A stretch of DNA of 54,000 bases, taken from NCBI GenBank assembly GCA_905221605.1, contig CAJNDS010000624.1, positions 266,001-320,000 on the forward strand, written 5' to 3'. How positions within the stretch are numbered: the stretch's first letter is position 1; the number at the start of each line of letters is the position of its first letter. Source of the stretch: Symbiodinium natans. Taxonomy: Eukaryota > Sar > Dinophyceae > Suessiales > Symbiodiniaceae. The notes below the pieces were generated by a model. That model was not told where the DNA came from and ran no database searches. It worked only from the letters and a program-made list of their open reading frames with translations. A program made the position numbers and the translations under genes. Below are positions 34,337 through 46,574 of this stretch, one piece after another.

Positions 34337-34403
34337 GCTATCAATCTCTTCCACGGCTGTGAGGAAGGCGAAGACGCCCTGTCCGGAGCGCATGATGAAG
34401 GTG
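34337..34403 (-). CDS. Candidate exon, unidentified
   Basis: The minus frame reads TFIMRSGQGVFAFLTAVEEI then DS, with acceptor CACACCCCGCAG and donor GTGGGAA. A second minus frame just downstream (WENVKDEVARSALRVRGIQV) is equally protein-like, so the local structure is unresolved. The MRSGQGVF string faintly recalls Ras-type GTPases, but the following sequence does not fit. Confidence 0.45.
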
Positions 34404-34561
34404 CTGCGGGGTGTGCTGGCGCGGCCACTTTGAAGTCTGAAAACCTGAGATCGACAACTGAACCCAGCCTTTATTCTCGGAGTGCCTTCTGAACTTCCTA
34501 CCAACGACCTAATCCTACGAATGCCCTGAACCCACCCCTTCCCTCCCCCCCCTCCCCTCAC

Positions 34562-34626
34562 CTGGAAGAGCCCCGACCGCAAGGCCGCGCAGAGTACCGC
34601 CTTGCGCTGCGCCTTGCAGAGACCTT
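34562..34626 (-). CDS. Candidate exon, unidentified
   Basis: GLCKAQRKAVLCAALRSGLF then Q, between acceptor CCCTCGGCTGCAG and canonical donor GTGAGGGG. The upstream intron end is CCCTAAA-rich and the downstream intron start is G-rich in the sense strand. The splice sites are among the cleanest in the window. Confidence 0.6.
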
Positions 34627-36196
34627 CTGCAGCCGAGGGCAACAGTTTGGGCCTTCAGGTCTGGATTCAGGGTTTAGGGGTTGAGGGGTTTAGGGAAGTT
34701 TAAGGTTTGGGTTTTGGGAGTAGGGTTTGGTGTTGAAGGCTTTTTACGGGCTTTTTGGGGCATGGGTTTGGAGGGCTTCTGGGTTTGTTCATGAGTGATT
34801 AACACCTCAACAAGGCACACATTCCCAGCTGAAGTTAAACATATAATGCCATTTACTGGACTGCATGCACTTCACTAAACATGGGCCGCACATAAGGACA
34901 CAGAGGAATGCTAAAGACCACGCCGCTGCCCTACTGGAAAGCTCTCCATGGTGGCTCACAGGTGATTCCAGCTCTTGCCAGGGAGCATCTGGCTCCTTAT
35001 GGCTTTCAAAATCTCTAGCTGCGGTATAGAGTCACGAACGCAGATGGGTTCGACAAGTTTCCGACATGCTGTGCATTTCTCTCTTATTCCTGTTGCCATC
35101 GAAGATCTACATGAGATTCGGTGCCAGCTTTCAACTTGAACACAGCGGCTTGGGGCTTGACCTTTACAGCATGGGAGATTCAGCATTTCAGGTTGTCGAT
35201 GACGAATTCGCAGATATTTTGTAGGAGTTGCAGCATGAGTTCAGAGGATTGGAGGTTGTGTGGGTCTCAAGAATCAACCCAGAGCCCCAAATCACTGCAA
35301 ACCTGAGTTTCTAACCTCACCAAATCGAACCCAACCACGGCTGACCTAGTTCTGCCTTTTTGCTGGCTCTTTCTTTTCCTGGCCTCCCAAGCGGAGGAGC
35401 AGCTTGCCCACGTAGGCCTCGCCTACAAAGGCTTCAAGGGCTCTTCGGGGATGTGGGGTTTGAAGACGTGTTGACCCGGAGCTTCGGACTTACATTTCTG
35501 GCTTCGGGCGTTGGCATTGGGCTCCGCAGAGATTCCGGAGGGGGGGGGGGGTTAATGCTACTTTTTACCTTCTTAACAACAGTAGCAATGATAACATGAT
35601 GATGAGGATGATGATGATGATGACAATAAACTCCAAAGTCTGTATATATATGCTATGTATGTAATTATGTATATATATATATAATACATATAATATGTAT
35701 TTATTTACTTACATTTTTCTTGTTTTATTTACACGCCTACATACAGGATCATACAGGTATGATTACATATAACAGCAACAGTTGCATGCTGCCGCGCGGA
35801 GCTCTCATCCCTCCAGGCAAGCACCACTCATCCAAAACATTGGGGACCGGCCCAAGACTCGCAAGGAGGCTTTACGAGGAGCTCAGGATGCTTCTTGGAT
35901 GCTTGATGGGGCCCATGGGGATTTATGGAGACTTATGGGGACTTATGGGGATTTATGGGGGCTTTTGGGGCCTCATGGGGACTCTGGTTCCAGGGTTTCT
36001 GGGGATTATAGGGTTTTGGGGAGGGTTCTAGGGTGGAGGCTAAGCCCTCAGACTTTGGTGAGCCTTCTTCCCCGGCCTGTGGCGTAGCCACCTGCAGACT
36101 TCCCGGGCGGGAGGGGGAGGGGGACGAATCTTGGGCCATCTTTAGGCTGTGCACGTGAGGTCAAGATTTAGAGTTCAGTGCAACTGCAAGCCGGGT

Positions 36197-36312
36197 GGAG
36201 AAAGAGAGGAGGGAGGGAGGGAGGGAGGGAGAGAGGCAGACAGAGAGACAGAGAGCCAGAGAGAGAGAGAGAGAGAGGGAGGGCGAGAGAGAGAGGGAAA
36301 GGGAGAGGGAGA
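36197..36312. repeat. Polypurine GGGA/GAGA tract
   Basis: 116 bp almost free of pyrimidines on the plus strand; triplex-capable composition. Confidence 0.9.
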
Positions 36313-37043
36313 ATGAAGGCTGAAGTCGCGCGGCGGATCTGGATCTGAATGGGTACAATGGTAGGGTTCATCTTCTGAGAGTTCAGAGTTTATAGAGAGT
36401 TAATGGAATTGAGGGCTTCAAGGCCCGGGGTCACGCGATGACTGCAGATCTTCCCGAAAGCACTGCCTTCAACATAATTAAGCTTACCGCAGCTTACCGA
36501 CGAAAACAAACACCATCGGAATGTTTACAAGTCTCGCAGACGCAGGCCGAGGGCTTATGCCTTAGTTAGGCACTTCCCGAAGGGCAGCGGTGTGGAATGA
36601 ACTCGGAATTCGCAATACCCTGCACACCACGATGAGTGGAAGAAACACAGCAGCCACACAGCAACCCAAACGGTTGCATCGCGAACCGCAGCATATAGGC
36701 CGCACCGCAGACTCACAAACCCCCGACCCTTAAACCGCATAAACCCTGAGGCCAAAAGTGCAAAAACTCACCCGAACCCCCCTAGGACCCTTAAACCCCA
36801 GGTCCCTTCCCCTGCCCCCCTCCCCCTCCCACCTCCCCCCTCCCTCCCCTGACACCCCCCAAAGAACCCAAGAACCCCCCAAACCTGAGATGGAACTTAA
36901 GGAGGCCTGCGTAGGCGTGAGCTCCAGGCCCAGGCGGCCGCTGAGTGGCGGGAGCAAGCAGGGCGCTGGCCTGAGGTTTTTCCCAGGTGAACAGACATGT
37001 CAACACATGTATATGTATCTTCCCAAATATGATTATATAACAA

Positions 37044-37120
37044 ATACGAATACACACACACACATATATATATATATATGTATATATATATGGTGCGTAT
37101 ATATATATATATATATATAT
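37044..37120. repeat. (CA)n(TA)n microsatellite
   Basis: CACACA followed by two TA runs separated by GGTGCG. Confidence 0.9.
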
Positions 37121-38754
37121 GTTTCCAAAAAATCCTCTTCTAAACCAGTCAAGGGAAAACTGAGTCCAGCCAGCTTCTTGGGCCTGGGGAGGCCAGGGCT
37201 TCGGGCTTTGGCTTTGCAGGGTGGAGGGCTTTGGGGTTTAGGGTTTAGGGTTTATTAGGGTCTACAAGTGGGTAGGTTAACTCACATCTTGGCGTGTGAA
37301 GTCACATCTCCCCAGTGACACGCGGCTGCGAGCGAAGTCACATCACCTCGCGTAAAGTCGCAGCACAGAGACAGATGTTGAAGACTTTCCCCCAATGTGC
37401 ACGCGCCGCACGCGTATGTTCTCGACACACATGCAAAATACGCACTTGTCACCGCACGCCTGGGAGGGGAGCACATTTTTGTCAATGAGATTTCTGCTTG
37501 GGGTGCAAGTGGGTTCTGACCAATCCTTGGAACTCGCGAATCCCCAGTGTGCACGCACCCGAGATACGACTTAACCTACCCGCTTGAAGGGGGCTCTAGG
37601 GTCAAAAGGGTCGGAGTGGTAGAGTGGTATGTGCAGTGGAAGGGCGGGCTGCAACGGAAGTCTTGAAGGGCTTAAAAGGGTCTGACAGGATCCGTCAGGG
37701 TGTATGGGCTTCAACCCAAGGAGGGTCCACCGGTGCCCCTTAACGGCTACGCCCTTCCACGTTGCAGCCCAGCTCCGTAGCCATCCTAAAGCCCTGGACT
37801 CTCAAGTCTCCAGAGCCCTAAAACTGGCATCCCACATCCCACACCCCATTATTCCACATGAAGGTCTATGGGCCCCCTCCCCCCTTCCAAAGCCCTGAAC
37901 CCTAAACCCCGACAGAAAGCCCAAAATCCCGAAGCCCCTAAACCCGATAAACCATACGTAGACCCCAAACCCTAAACCCTAAACCCTAAACCCTAAATCC
38001 CCCCCTGAAAAAAATCCCTCAATCGTCTCCTCCCAGGTGCGGCGGCGCCGGCGAGCCGCGCCGCTCGAAGCGCCGCGACTGCGCGTGCAGGCGCGGGCAG
38101 CTCTGGGGCATCCTTGGGGCTTGGAGAGAGGGCTCCTAAGGGTTTGTGGGGTTCAAGAGGGGCTTTTGGGGTTTTGGGGGTTTTTGGGGGGGCTTGGGGT
38201 CTGGAATTTATAGAGGTTTCAAGACCTTTCTTAAGGGTGTTTCGGGTTTAGGTTTGGGTTTTGGGGGCTGTTTGGCTGCCCCCAGCCACCTACCTGAGAA
38301 TGGAGAGGGTGGCCCTTGTTTTTGGGCTTCATGGGACTTAAAGAGGATTATAGCCCGAAACAAAGAGAATAAATGGGGGCAGCGATTGAGGGGTTGGAGG
38401 GGATCCAAGATTCAGCCGTTTCAATACTTGAGTTAGTTCGGAAAGGTTGAGGGGACTTGGTCCGCATGCGGCTCGGTGTTCAGGATTGGACTGCAAGTCG
38501 GGGATTGTGCTTCCAGCACCTTTACGCCAAGAGGCTCGCAGCACTGGGTACTGTGACAATGTGCCTGCCAGAGCGGCTACTTGTCACTGGCTTTGTGGGC
38601 TTTTCTGGACTTCACCGCTGGGCAATGGATAAAAGCTAAAATCCTCCCATAAGCGGGCGCCCTGGAGACACAAGCGTGGAATATCTGGGCGTGGAAATTG
38701 CCGACGTGTTGCATAACTATGAGTATGTCCTGAATGACTCACAAATAAACTGAC

Positions 38755-41301
38755 CGTGATCATTGACAGGCGCGAGACGCAGGGCCCAGAATGGTTCACG
38801 ATGCCTGCAGCTGTTGCTGTTGCTCTGTCGCCGTCGACGTTGATCTCTGTTGCTTGTTTCCTCTTGCCGGGAACACCCCAAACCCCAAACCCCAAACCCC
38901 AAACCCCAAACCCCAAACCCCAAACCCCAAAGCCCAAACCCCAAACCCCAAACCCTAAACCCTAAACCCTAAACCCAGCGTAGGCTTAGGGTACACAACA
39001 GCTGACCTCCAGCACCAGCACCCGGTTGCCTCCAGGAAGGGCAGCTGCCTTGCTGCCTCGATACTCTCTGCGAAGGCCTGCAGAACCACGGAGACGGTTG
39101 CTTTAGCTCGACCCGGGAGTAACCTAGGAATAAAAAGAGCGCCCTTGTTGGTCTTAAGGGGATAATAAGGGAACCCCAACCCTAAAAAAACTCAAAAAGG
39201 GCCTACTCCCGGTCCTAGTTAGCTCAAGGGTGTGTATCCCCCAACCCCAGTAAGACCCTAAACTCAACAAGGCCCGTAGGAGATGACCTTGAAAGGGGAC
39301 CCCTTGCATACCCCTTATATACTCTACAAACCCCAGGGCCCATGCTTCAGAACCCTTTAAAGAAGGCAAGGGACCATATTAAGAGACCGCGCAGCTACCC
39401 TGAGATATCTGCAGTCCTGCAAGCCCTATGCTGCTTAAGCCTGATTGGCACCTAAAGCCTCCACTTGCTGAGAACCGGAGAGCTGGAATATGAGTAGTTC
39501 GGGCTTAAGGGTTCAGGGCTTAGGGTGTCTAGGGCTCATAGGGTTTATAGGGTTCAGGGCTCGCATTGGCAACTGCGACTCCGGTTTCAGGGTTGAGGGG
39601 TCAGAAGGGAGGTAGGAGTGAGGGATGGATCCAAATGTCTGGGCCATTTTGGGGGGAAGGTTTCTACTTTAGGCTTCCAAAAAAGGGACCCTAAACCCTA
39701 AACCCTAATGACCTCAGGCTCTGAAAAAGCCCGGAGGGATCGCGGGCCTGCGCGGCCAAGTCTTCCAAACCTGGGAGCTATGTCAGCTCCTCTCCCGGAG
39801 TTGCTAAGTGCTCAGGATCCGCGTTTGGGGTTTAGGGTTTAGGGTTTATAGGGTTTTGGGTATATGGTTTAGGGTTTTGGGTCTTAAGGGATTTAAGGGG
39901 GTCACTCAGGCATTGGGCTTACAAACAAGGATGTGCCGGAAGGGTGCCCCAGCTGAACCCTGTGGAGAGTCGGGTTTGTGTAGTCAGGCTCGGGTTTGCG
40001 CCTTCAGGCGTTCTAAGTTCTAGGGCTTCAAGAGGGTGTGTGTGTGTGTGTGTGTGCTTTGCTAAAGGCTAAGGGCGACAAGCTCTTATCACGCCAGGGA
40101 TATCATCCAAGCAGCCCCGCGTCGCCAGCAGCATCAGTGCGGGCCCCTCCATGTCAGCCGGCATGGCAAGGATGGGCAGACGACTGCCGGTTGAGCTCTC
40201 AAGAAAATTGAAGGTTGAGGGTTGAAATATGAGGACTGCGCTGAGCTGAACTGCATGAGGCCCCAAGGAGGACCTTAAGCGCATAGAGTTTGACACCGGT
40301 ACTTGTTTTTGGGCGTGTTTTACGAAGCGCAAATGGGTCTGCTGAGCTGCGACACCTGGCGCATGATGATCTCAGTAGGCTATCAGCCGGTTGTGGGCTG
40401 GACTTGCGCTTGGAACCCCCTTAGCTTTATCAAGGCTTGATCCTACCTGTCAAATATCAGCGACCACCACTCAAACTAAAATACCCACAAAAACAACAAC
40501 CAACTATCTAGCATCACCGATGTGGTTGCAACATCCCCTTGAATCCCTCGCATCCTACGCATCCCCCCCCCCAGAGGATTCAGATGAGAAGGGACTCACC
40601 GCTGCATCTGGGCCCTCAACGCTCAAGTCCCTGAGCAACATCGACACCCCTCGAAACCCGAAACCCCCACAAAAATCCAGGCACAAAACTCCACATGCCC
40701 TAAGTCCATTCAGACCCTGCCCTTAAAAGACCCTACGAACCCTAAATCCTCACCCCCCCCCCCCCCCACAAGCCAAAGAGTCGACGTGGCAGCACGACCT
40801 CGAAGTTCAGCGAGGCCTCCTCGTCTTCGCCTGGATGGCTGCTCTTGGGTTTAGGGTCCAGGGTCCAGGGTTTAGGGTGTAGGGTTTCGGCTTTAGGGTG
40901 TATCGGAGGCAAGCCCTAAGCCAACGCACGCACGCATGCTCGCACGCGCACACGCGCGCCCGCGTGTTCAAGGCCAAGGGAGCAAGCACATCATGGAGTT
41001 CTTAACGCGCACGTGGGCATGAACAGGCACGGACTATGCTGCTCTTGCAGTGGTACAGCCTGGTGGTACAGCCTGGACTCCACACAACTGGTCAAAACAC
41101 ACTCCGTGGCTTATGAGCTTCAGTTCGGGAATGGTTGAAGTGATGGCGTTACTGACCTTCTGCACCTGCGTAGTGAACCCAGTTTGCCCAAAAGATCTTG
41201 GATGCTGGGGGTGTACCCTGGTAGCTCGAAGCCTCTGAGATTCATCTGCCGCCCCGCGCAAGCTGCGCCTTCGTTCTCCGGGGAGCCGGCTGCCATGATG
41301 C
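38755..41301 (-). CDS. Six phase-compatible exons of an unidentified gene
   Basis: Exons 41301-41217, 41165-41086, 40841-40770, 39803-39713, 39077-39022 and 38804-38755 join in phase at all five junctions. Landmarks: GAADESQRLRATR; VQKVSNAITSTIPELKLISH; GEDEEASLNFEVVLPRRLFG; DIAPRFGRLGRAGPRSLRAF; AFAESIEAARQLPFLEAT; HREPFWALRLAPVNDH. Introns are 51, 244, 966, 635 and 217 nt. Donors GTACACC, GTGTGGA, GTGGGGG, GTCATTAGGGTTTAGGG and GTGCTGG; acceptors TACGCAG, CAAGAG, CTTAG, GTTCTGCAG and AGCTGCAG. The peptide is soluble-looking and mixed alpha/beta; I do not recognise it. Each GC-rich exon is also open on the plus strand (at 40.8 kb with tidy splice sites too), so the strand rests on phase agreement over six exons and on the strand of the identified genes. 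Confidence 0.55.
38876..38975. repeat. CCCCAAA array passing into CCCTAAA
   Basis: About ten nearly perfect CCCCAAA units (one CCCAAAG) followed by three CCCTAAA units, inside the 39021-38805 intron. G-rich in the sense strand. Confidence 0.95.
39688..39708. repeat. CCCTAAA tract
   Basis: Three units immediately inside the donor at 39712; in sense the intron starts GTCATTAGGGTTTAGGG. Confidence 0.9.
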
Positions 41302-43593
41302 CTGCGAGCCCAGGCCATGACAGAAGGTTGAAATTATACCTGGGACTCAATGTAGGGTCTATAGTAGTAGCTACCCCTCAATTAGTAGGTATAATCCATG
41401 TAGGTAAGGTAAAAAGAGTCCCTCTGAGAGGGTTCTGGGTGTAGGTTTTGATGGGAATGGCAGGGAGTGATCATGAGTAGAACCATCAACCCCTATGGGA
41501 CTCACACACCCCTCAAGTCATGGGCACCAGCTGAATTCCGCAGCAAGAGGAAGTTTCCCTTTTCGCTTCCGGTCTCGGGCTTGTCGCCAAGTTATGGCTC
41601 ACAAGACATACGAGCCGCACATGCAGCCCATGCACACATGATTCGAGTGCAATCCGCGTTGCTAGGCGCAGCCGAGTACCACGAACCAGCATCAATTAGA
41701 ATCTCTGGCATCAATTGGGGCAGGCGTTTGTTTGAGACGCGCGTTGCCGCTCCCGTCTTCCCCAAATAAGCCAAAACTGCAACATGCCTTGACCTTGCAA
41801 AACGTCATCACCAACGACATGCAACTTCCCTGCACCCCCACAAGCCCTGCCAGCTGCAAAACCTGCAAATCCTGATCCCTGAACCCTATCCCCTTCTCCC
41901 CCTCCTTGGTCTGCCAACGTCCCGCCATACACGGGGTGGGTCTTTTAAGTCTGGCGTGTGGGGTCGGCTTTGCAGGGGCAAATTTATGAGCGAATTTTAT
42001 AGTATGGGGGGGGGGGGAGAAACAAGAACCCTAAACCCCAAGCATGTTGGCATGTCTGCCTCCAACAGCGGCGGCAGCGGCTGAGAAGCCGGACAGCGCG
42101 AGACGATGCAGCGTCACCTGCCACAAGCTCTCGGCCCACGGCTTGTTCGGATTCTCAGGTTTGGTGATTGGGGCGGGTTTGTGATGCGAAAACACCCTTC
42201 TAGGGGCTAGCGTTTAAGTTTAAGGTTCAGGGTTCCGGGATGCTTGCGCGAGAAGCTGCTCGGACTCTTCGGAAGGCCTTGTAGGAAATCTAGGATGTTT
42301 CAGCCGCCGAGGCTCCTAAAGACCTCTACTTGTAGCCCATTTCTGAGTATAGCTTGAAGTAGGCCAGTAGGCAAAAAAGAAACTGAGACAGGCATGCTAC
42401 AATGAAGGGTCGAGAGAAGAGCCACCTCAAAAACAAGAACCCTGAGCCGCGACTGTGGAGTACGGCTGACACGGCTTAGGACTTGGGCTTCGAAACCTTG
42501 AGCCCTAAACCATAACAGCCATTAGACCTACATGGGCCCCACCGAACAAGGAAGGCACGGGCCAGGTTGCTGCTCTATGCGGGGCGCAGAGCACCGTGGA
42601 GTCTGAGGAGGCGAGCCTCCAGGTCGGAGATTTTTGGGGACGCCGGGCTGTCGACCTGGGTTGCAGCGTGGAAAAGTTTGGAGCTTCTAGGGAATTGGGG
42701 CTCTCGGGGCTTCCCAGGGGTTTTAGGGGCTTTAGGTGTTTAGGGGTTTCGCACAGGGCCCAAGCTTGCAACTACCCGGGCCTCGAAAACAAAGAGCTCA
42801 CAGGAAAACATGGGCCAGGGCTGCCAACAAGAGGGAGTTGACCCTAAACCCTAAACCCGAAACAGTCTTGTGGCCGTGGTCCTGCGAAGAGTTCGAGTTT
42901 ACAACCTCGCCAAAAAGAGCTTCAGAGCCCGAAGATGTCGCCCTGCGGCCCCTGATTGTCGCTATACAACGTGATTTTTGTTAATGTCTTTAACGTTTAA
43001 AGCAGGAATTCGGTTCAGCGACTTGTCTGCTTGGAGAGGCTTCAGGCTAAAACCCAGACCACGACATTTTGTGTCCTTCACAAATCCCATTTCGCATCTG
43101 CATGTCAAGTGCACAAGGTATCCTGCAAGTTCGTAGTAGGGAAATTGGGAATCAGGGTCTCGTGATCTGATCGAGAAGGGGAATGTAGGCTGTGTGAGCG
43201 CCAGAAACGAAAAGCTACGAGAGCCAGTTCCCCCCCCCCCCCCCCAGAAAAAAAGGCGCCGTCCCCAACCGAAACCCTAAACCCCAATGCTTGCCAGAGT
43301 GCCAGGGGGCTGGAAGCAAGTAGGCTGAGGACGTTTACCTCCTCAGGAGAACATTTGGATTTTTGGATTCATGGCGTTAAGGTTGGTTTGTGTAGGCTCG
43401 GGGAGCCTTGTTGGGGCTTCATAGGCTTCAATGGCCACTGGGTGGAGTCCGGGCGCAGCTCAAACGTCACCGGTGCATGCCGAGCGGCAGCGATGACACG
43501 GTCTGAAGCCTGGCTTTGGGATGTAACCCTCTAAACAATCTAAACGCTCAACCCTAAATCCTAGACTCCGAAACAAGGCCTTTTGTTGTATAA

Positions 43594-43905
43594 AAACATA
43601 TACATAAACATACACACACATTTGTAGACTTCATATTTGTGGAGCAAGTGTTCATTTATTTTTAGAGTCATATATGTATATGTATATATATATATAAGGC
43701 ATTTATATATATATATAGAGTACATGTATATGTCTACAAGCTATACGCTGTGAAATGATCAGTTTAGATGAGTATGTATATCTGTACATGTAAAGAACTG
43801 TGCATGTGTAGATTTATTTGTATATCAACACACACACTCTCTCTATATATATATACATATATATATATACATACATACATACATACATATATATATATAT
43901 ATTAT
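43594..43905. repeat. AT-rich low-complexity block
   Basis: TATATA, ACATAC and CACACA runs over about 310 bp, similar in character to the block at 23.74-24.00 kb. Confidence 0.9.
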
Positions 43906-43973
43906 GTTCGATTTTGTGTTATGTACACCTGCTCATTGTTAGAATCTTGCATCAATATGGGGGCCTCGACTAA

Positions 43974-44027
43974 AGTAACGACTAAACTCAAGCCTACCTA
44001 CCTTTAGTAACGACTAAACTCAAGCCT
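43974..44027. repeat. 22-bp direct repeat, two copies
   Basis: Identical copies at 43974-43995 and 44006-44027 (starting AGTAACGACTAAACTC), separated by 10 bp. Confidence 0.9.
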
Positions 44028-44256
44028 GTCTTGTAGCTGAGTTCATCTTTAGAGTTTGGGAAGTTGAGGTCAGGGTTTTTCGGGCTTCCAGGCCGCCTGC
44101 GCTTGGGAGTCAGCGCGTAGTAGGCCTGCATCGCCATCGGTGGGCTTTGAACAGTTTCACGATATTGGCAATCAATCGCGGGACGTCGAGTTCCGAATTT
44201 CCTACAATCCGATGTGGTCCTTTTAAGAGGCAAGAACACTAGGCCCCCGAACGTCG

Positions 44257-44353
44257 GCTACCTAGCAGGGGAACTCTTGTTGCCGCATTCCCCTCGAAGA
44301 GAGATGGTCCTTTAATTTAAGGGGCGACATTGGATACCTAGCGCGGGAACACC
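44257..44353. repeat. Diverged relative of the 46.6-49.0 kb hairpin array
   Basis: Contains CTACCTAGCAGGGGAAC, then AAGGGGCGACATTGGATACC and TAGCGCGGGAACAC, matching the array unit order (AAGGGGCTATATTGG AAACC TAGCGGGAACGC) with substitutions. Confidence 0.65.
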
Positions 44354-46574
44354 ATATTTAATCTGGTTCCTTATTCCAGCTTTACTGGCAACCTGGCGCA
44401 GAAGGCCGATTTTGTACGAGTTTAGGCGATGGGCTTCATCTCCAAAACCCTAAACCCCTGTGCGTCACGCTGGTTTTCAGGCTGCCTGATGGTAGGCATG
44501 GGGGTCCCTGAATAACCTTATCGGAAAGCCCTAAGAGACTCCCTAATTGGGAACGCTCCATTTGCGGCTTGAGAGCTTGGCTTGCTCCCAAAAAAAGGGG
44601 TCTGTGGCGGATTCCTCTCCCAGAATTCCGACAATCACTATACAAACCCTGAAGCCCTTTATCTGAGACTAAGCCAGGGATTGAGGTGCAGGTTCATGGT
44701 CTCAGCCACTAAGTGTCCTGAGCCCGAAGAGCCCTTGGGGGGGGGTTTTTGGGGGGGGGGGGGGGCAAAGTCCCGTGAAACCAAATGCCGGCCCCAAAGC
44801 GTGGAGACGCTTCAAGGCGGGAGATGTGCCTGCACTCTTGGGTGCGGAGTCGAGCAGAAAGAGAGTGACGATGCTATCACTCCAAGTAGTAGTTTAATCG
44901 ATGCGTTTACAAAGTCAGAAGTATCTATGTGGGATCCTATGCCGTTAATCATGTGGATTAAGCAAAATTTCGTGAATAAACCTGTGAACAAATAAATAGA
45001 TTTTTAAAAACCTGCCCTTGGATGAACCTTCCCTCACTCAAACAATGCCCGCAGGTAAGGCTTTCCCTAAACCCCTAGCCCTTAACCCTTAGCCCTAAAC
45101 CCCAAACCCTAAACCAGGAACCCTAAACCCTAAGCCCCAAGCCCTACGCCCTAACTCCAGCCCAACCCCAAGGGCGGCCTTTGCTCGGGCAGTGGAGCAG
45201 CGCCGCGCTCGAAACCTTCGGACTTCAGCCAAGACCCAAGGAAGCCTCAACCACCCTGTATCCTGGATACCCTTACTATAAGGTTCCGGTACTTCAGTTT
45301 CTTTATCTTTTGTGCGGGGGGGAAGGGGGGGCGGGGGTGAGGGGGGGGCGGAGGGTGGTTGCAGGTAAAGAGTCCAAGCGCTGTGAAACACAAAGCGAGA
45401 ACATTCTCTAACGCTTTCCTCGACCCTTGTGTCCGGAGCTGTTGCGCGGTGGTGACGGTGGCGGCGGAACAAGTGGAACAAAAACAAAGGCCCTTCGAAG
45501 GGGTGGTATAACAACTGCAAAAAATCAACAATAAGAGCGGAAGTCGAAAGTGGAAGAGTGGTAGGCTCATTGCCGTCTATGAAAACCAAACCGTGACAGT
45601 GTACAGAGCTCAAGGGATTAGGATACGGGGGTTTGGGTGGCAAGAGTTGCGTGAAAGCAAGGAACAGAACATAGTGGAATGTCGAGAAGCGACATGTTGC
45701 TCCAGCACTGCACAGCAAGCACGATGGCTTTTCACATGTTCAAGGCATGATGTTTTAGGTTTTGGTGACACATCTTTTTTGTAGTAGAGCTCTTGCAGCT
45801 TCTGAGCTCGAAGTTGAAAAATGTTCGCAGTACAGCAAGAAACCAACTTCTGAAATGTGTGCGTAAAAACACACAGGCTAGAGAACTACATGGGGCTTAC
45901 GGGACCCCTAACACAGAACCCCCAAATAGTAGAATTTCCTTGTAACACTGATTTCCTCGGAACCCCCCCGCCCCATGTTTACACACACACACACACGCAG
46001 AAAGTCGGCGGGGTTGGCATCGTCATGGTCGTCGTGGTGCTGGTAGCAACGGCGGTTTGTTAACGGTAGCTGGGCTACCTAAAAAACCCTCAACCACATC
46101 CCAACCCTACAACCGAATTCAAGGCCCCGGGCATCCAACGTGAAGGCCCCATCGACGTGATAAGCATGGGGGAGATGCCTCGACCATGTGAGCGGAAAGC
46201 TCGGACGACTTGATTACAAGGCAGCGCCTAGGTGATTCTCGTCCTGAGCCAACATGAACCACTTGTTGTCCTTCTCGCAAGTATGGAAGCCGTGAGCCCA
46301 AGCCATTCGTGTCCTATCTACCTTCTTCTGCGTCAGGCCGCACGACCAGAAAGCACCATCCGCCCCCAAGCCCGGAACCTCCCAAGCCGCCACAACCGAA
46401 ACCCTTAACATGATCACCTATAACGGCCCCTTCGTCTTTCCGCCAGGGGCCCCGGCGGCAGTGCCGAGGAGATAAACACGGTCGTTTCCTGCTGGCTTTG
46501 GGGTGCCCAGAGCCAAAGCCCTCTACGCCTGAAAGAAAAAGAAATCTAAAGCGGCCTTAGCCGCTGGGCCGTTA

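Larger units (their letters stand above)
34660..38754. other. Gene-poor stretch
   Basis: Holds TA-rich sequence (35.64-35.70 kb), a polypurine tract (36.20-36.31), CA/TA repeats (37.04-37.12) and CCCTAAA tracts. Bracketed GC-rich islands at 36.07-36.12, 36.90-36.97 and 38.03-38.11 kb could be exons; in the last one the minus frame RLHAQSRRFERRGSPAPP uses only G/C-ending codons. Confidence 0.4.
41302..46574. other. Stretch without a joined gene
   Basis: Exon-like minus-strand islands occur at about 42.16-42.06 kb (NPNKPWAESLWQ before a GTGACG donor) and 45.25-45.17 kb (EVRRFRARRCSTARAKAALG before GTTGGGC). On plus, 42.86-42.98 kb has SCEEFEFTTSPKRASEPED. An AT-rich block (43.59-43.91 kb) and poly-G runs (42.01, 44.74, 45.31 kb) lie between. 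Confidence 0.35.

Noticed and set aside
34337-34403. Ras-type GTPase exon (MRSGQGVF)
   Set aside because: The sequence after the motif does not follow the GTPase pattern, and no other G-box was found nearby.
34010-34492. 160-codon plus open frame
   Set aside because: It overlaps well bounded minus-strand exon candidates and has no recognisable domain.
37776-37786. CCGTAGCCAT, resembling the start of the dinoflagellate spliced leader
   Set aside because: Only 10 bases match; the rest of the leader and a donor are absent.
38584-38965. Open frames translating to repeated GFGVWGL or NPKPQT
   Set aside because: These are translations of TTTGGGG/CCCCAAA repeats.
45095-45718. 207-codon minus open frame
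   Set aside because: It includes telomere-like repeat translation (GLGFRV) and a poly-Pro run from a G-rich tract; only short pieces could be exons.
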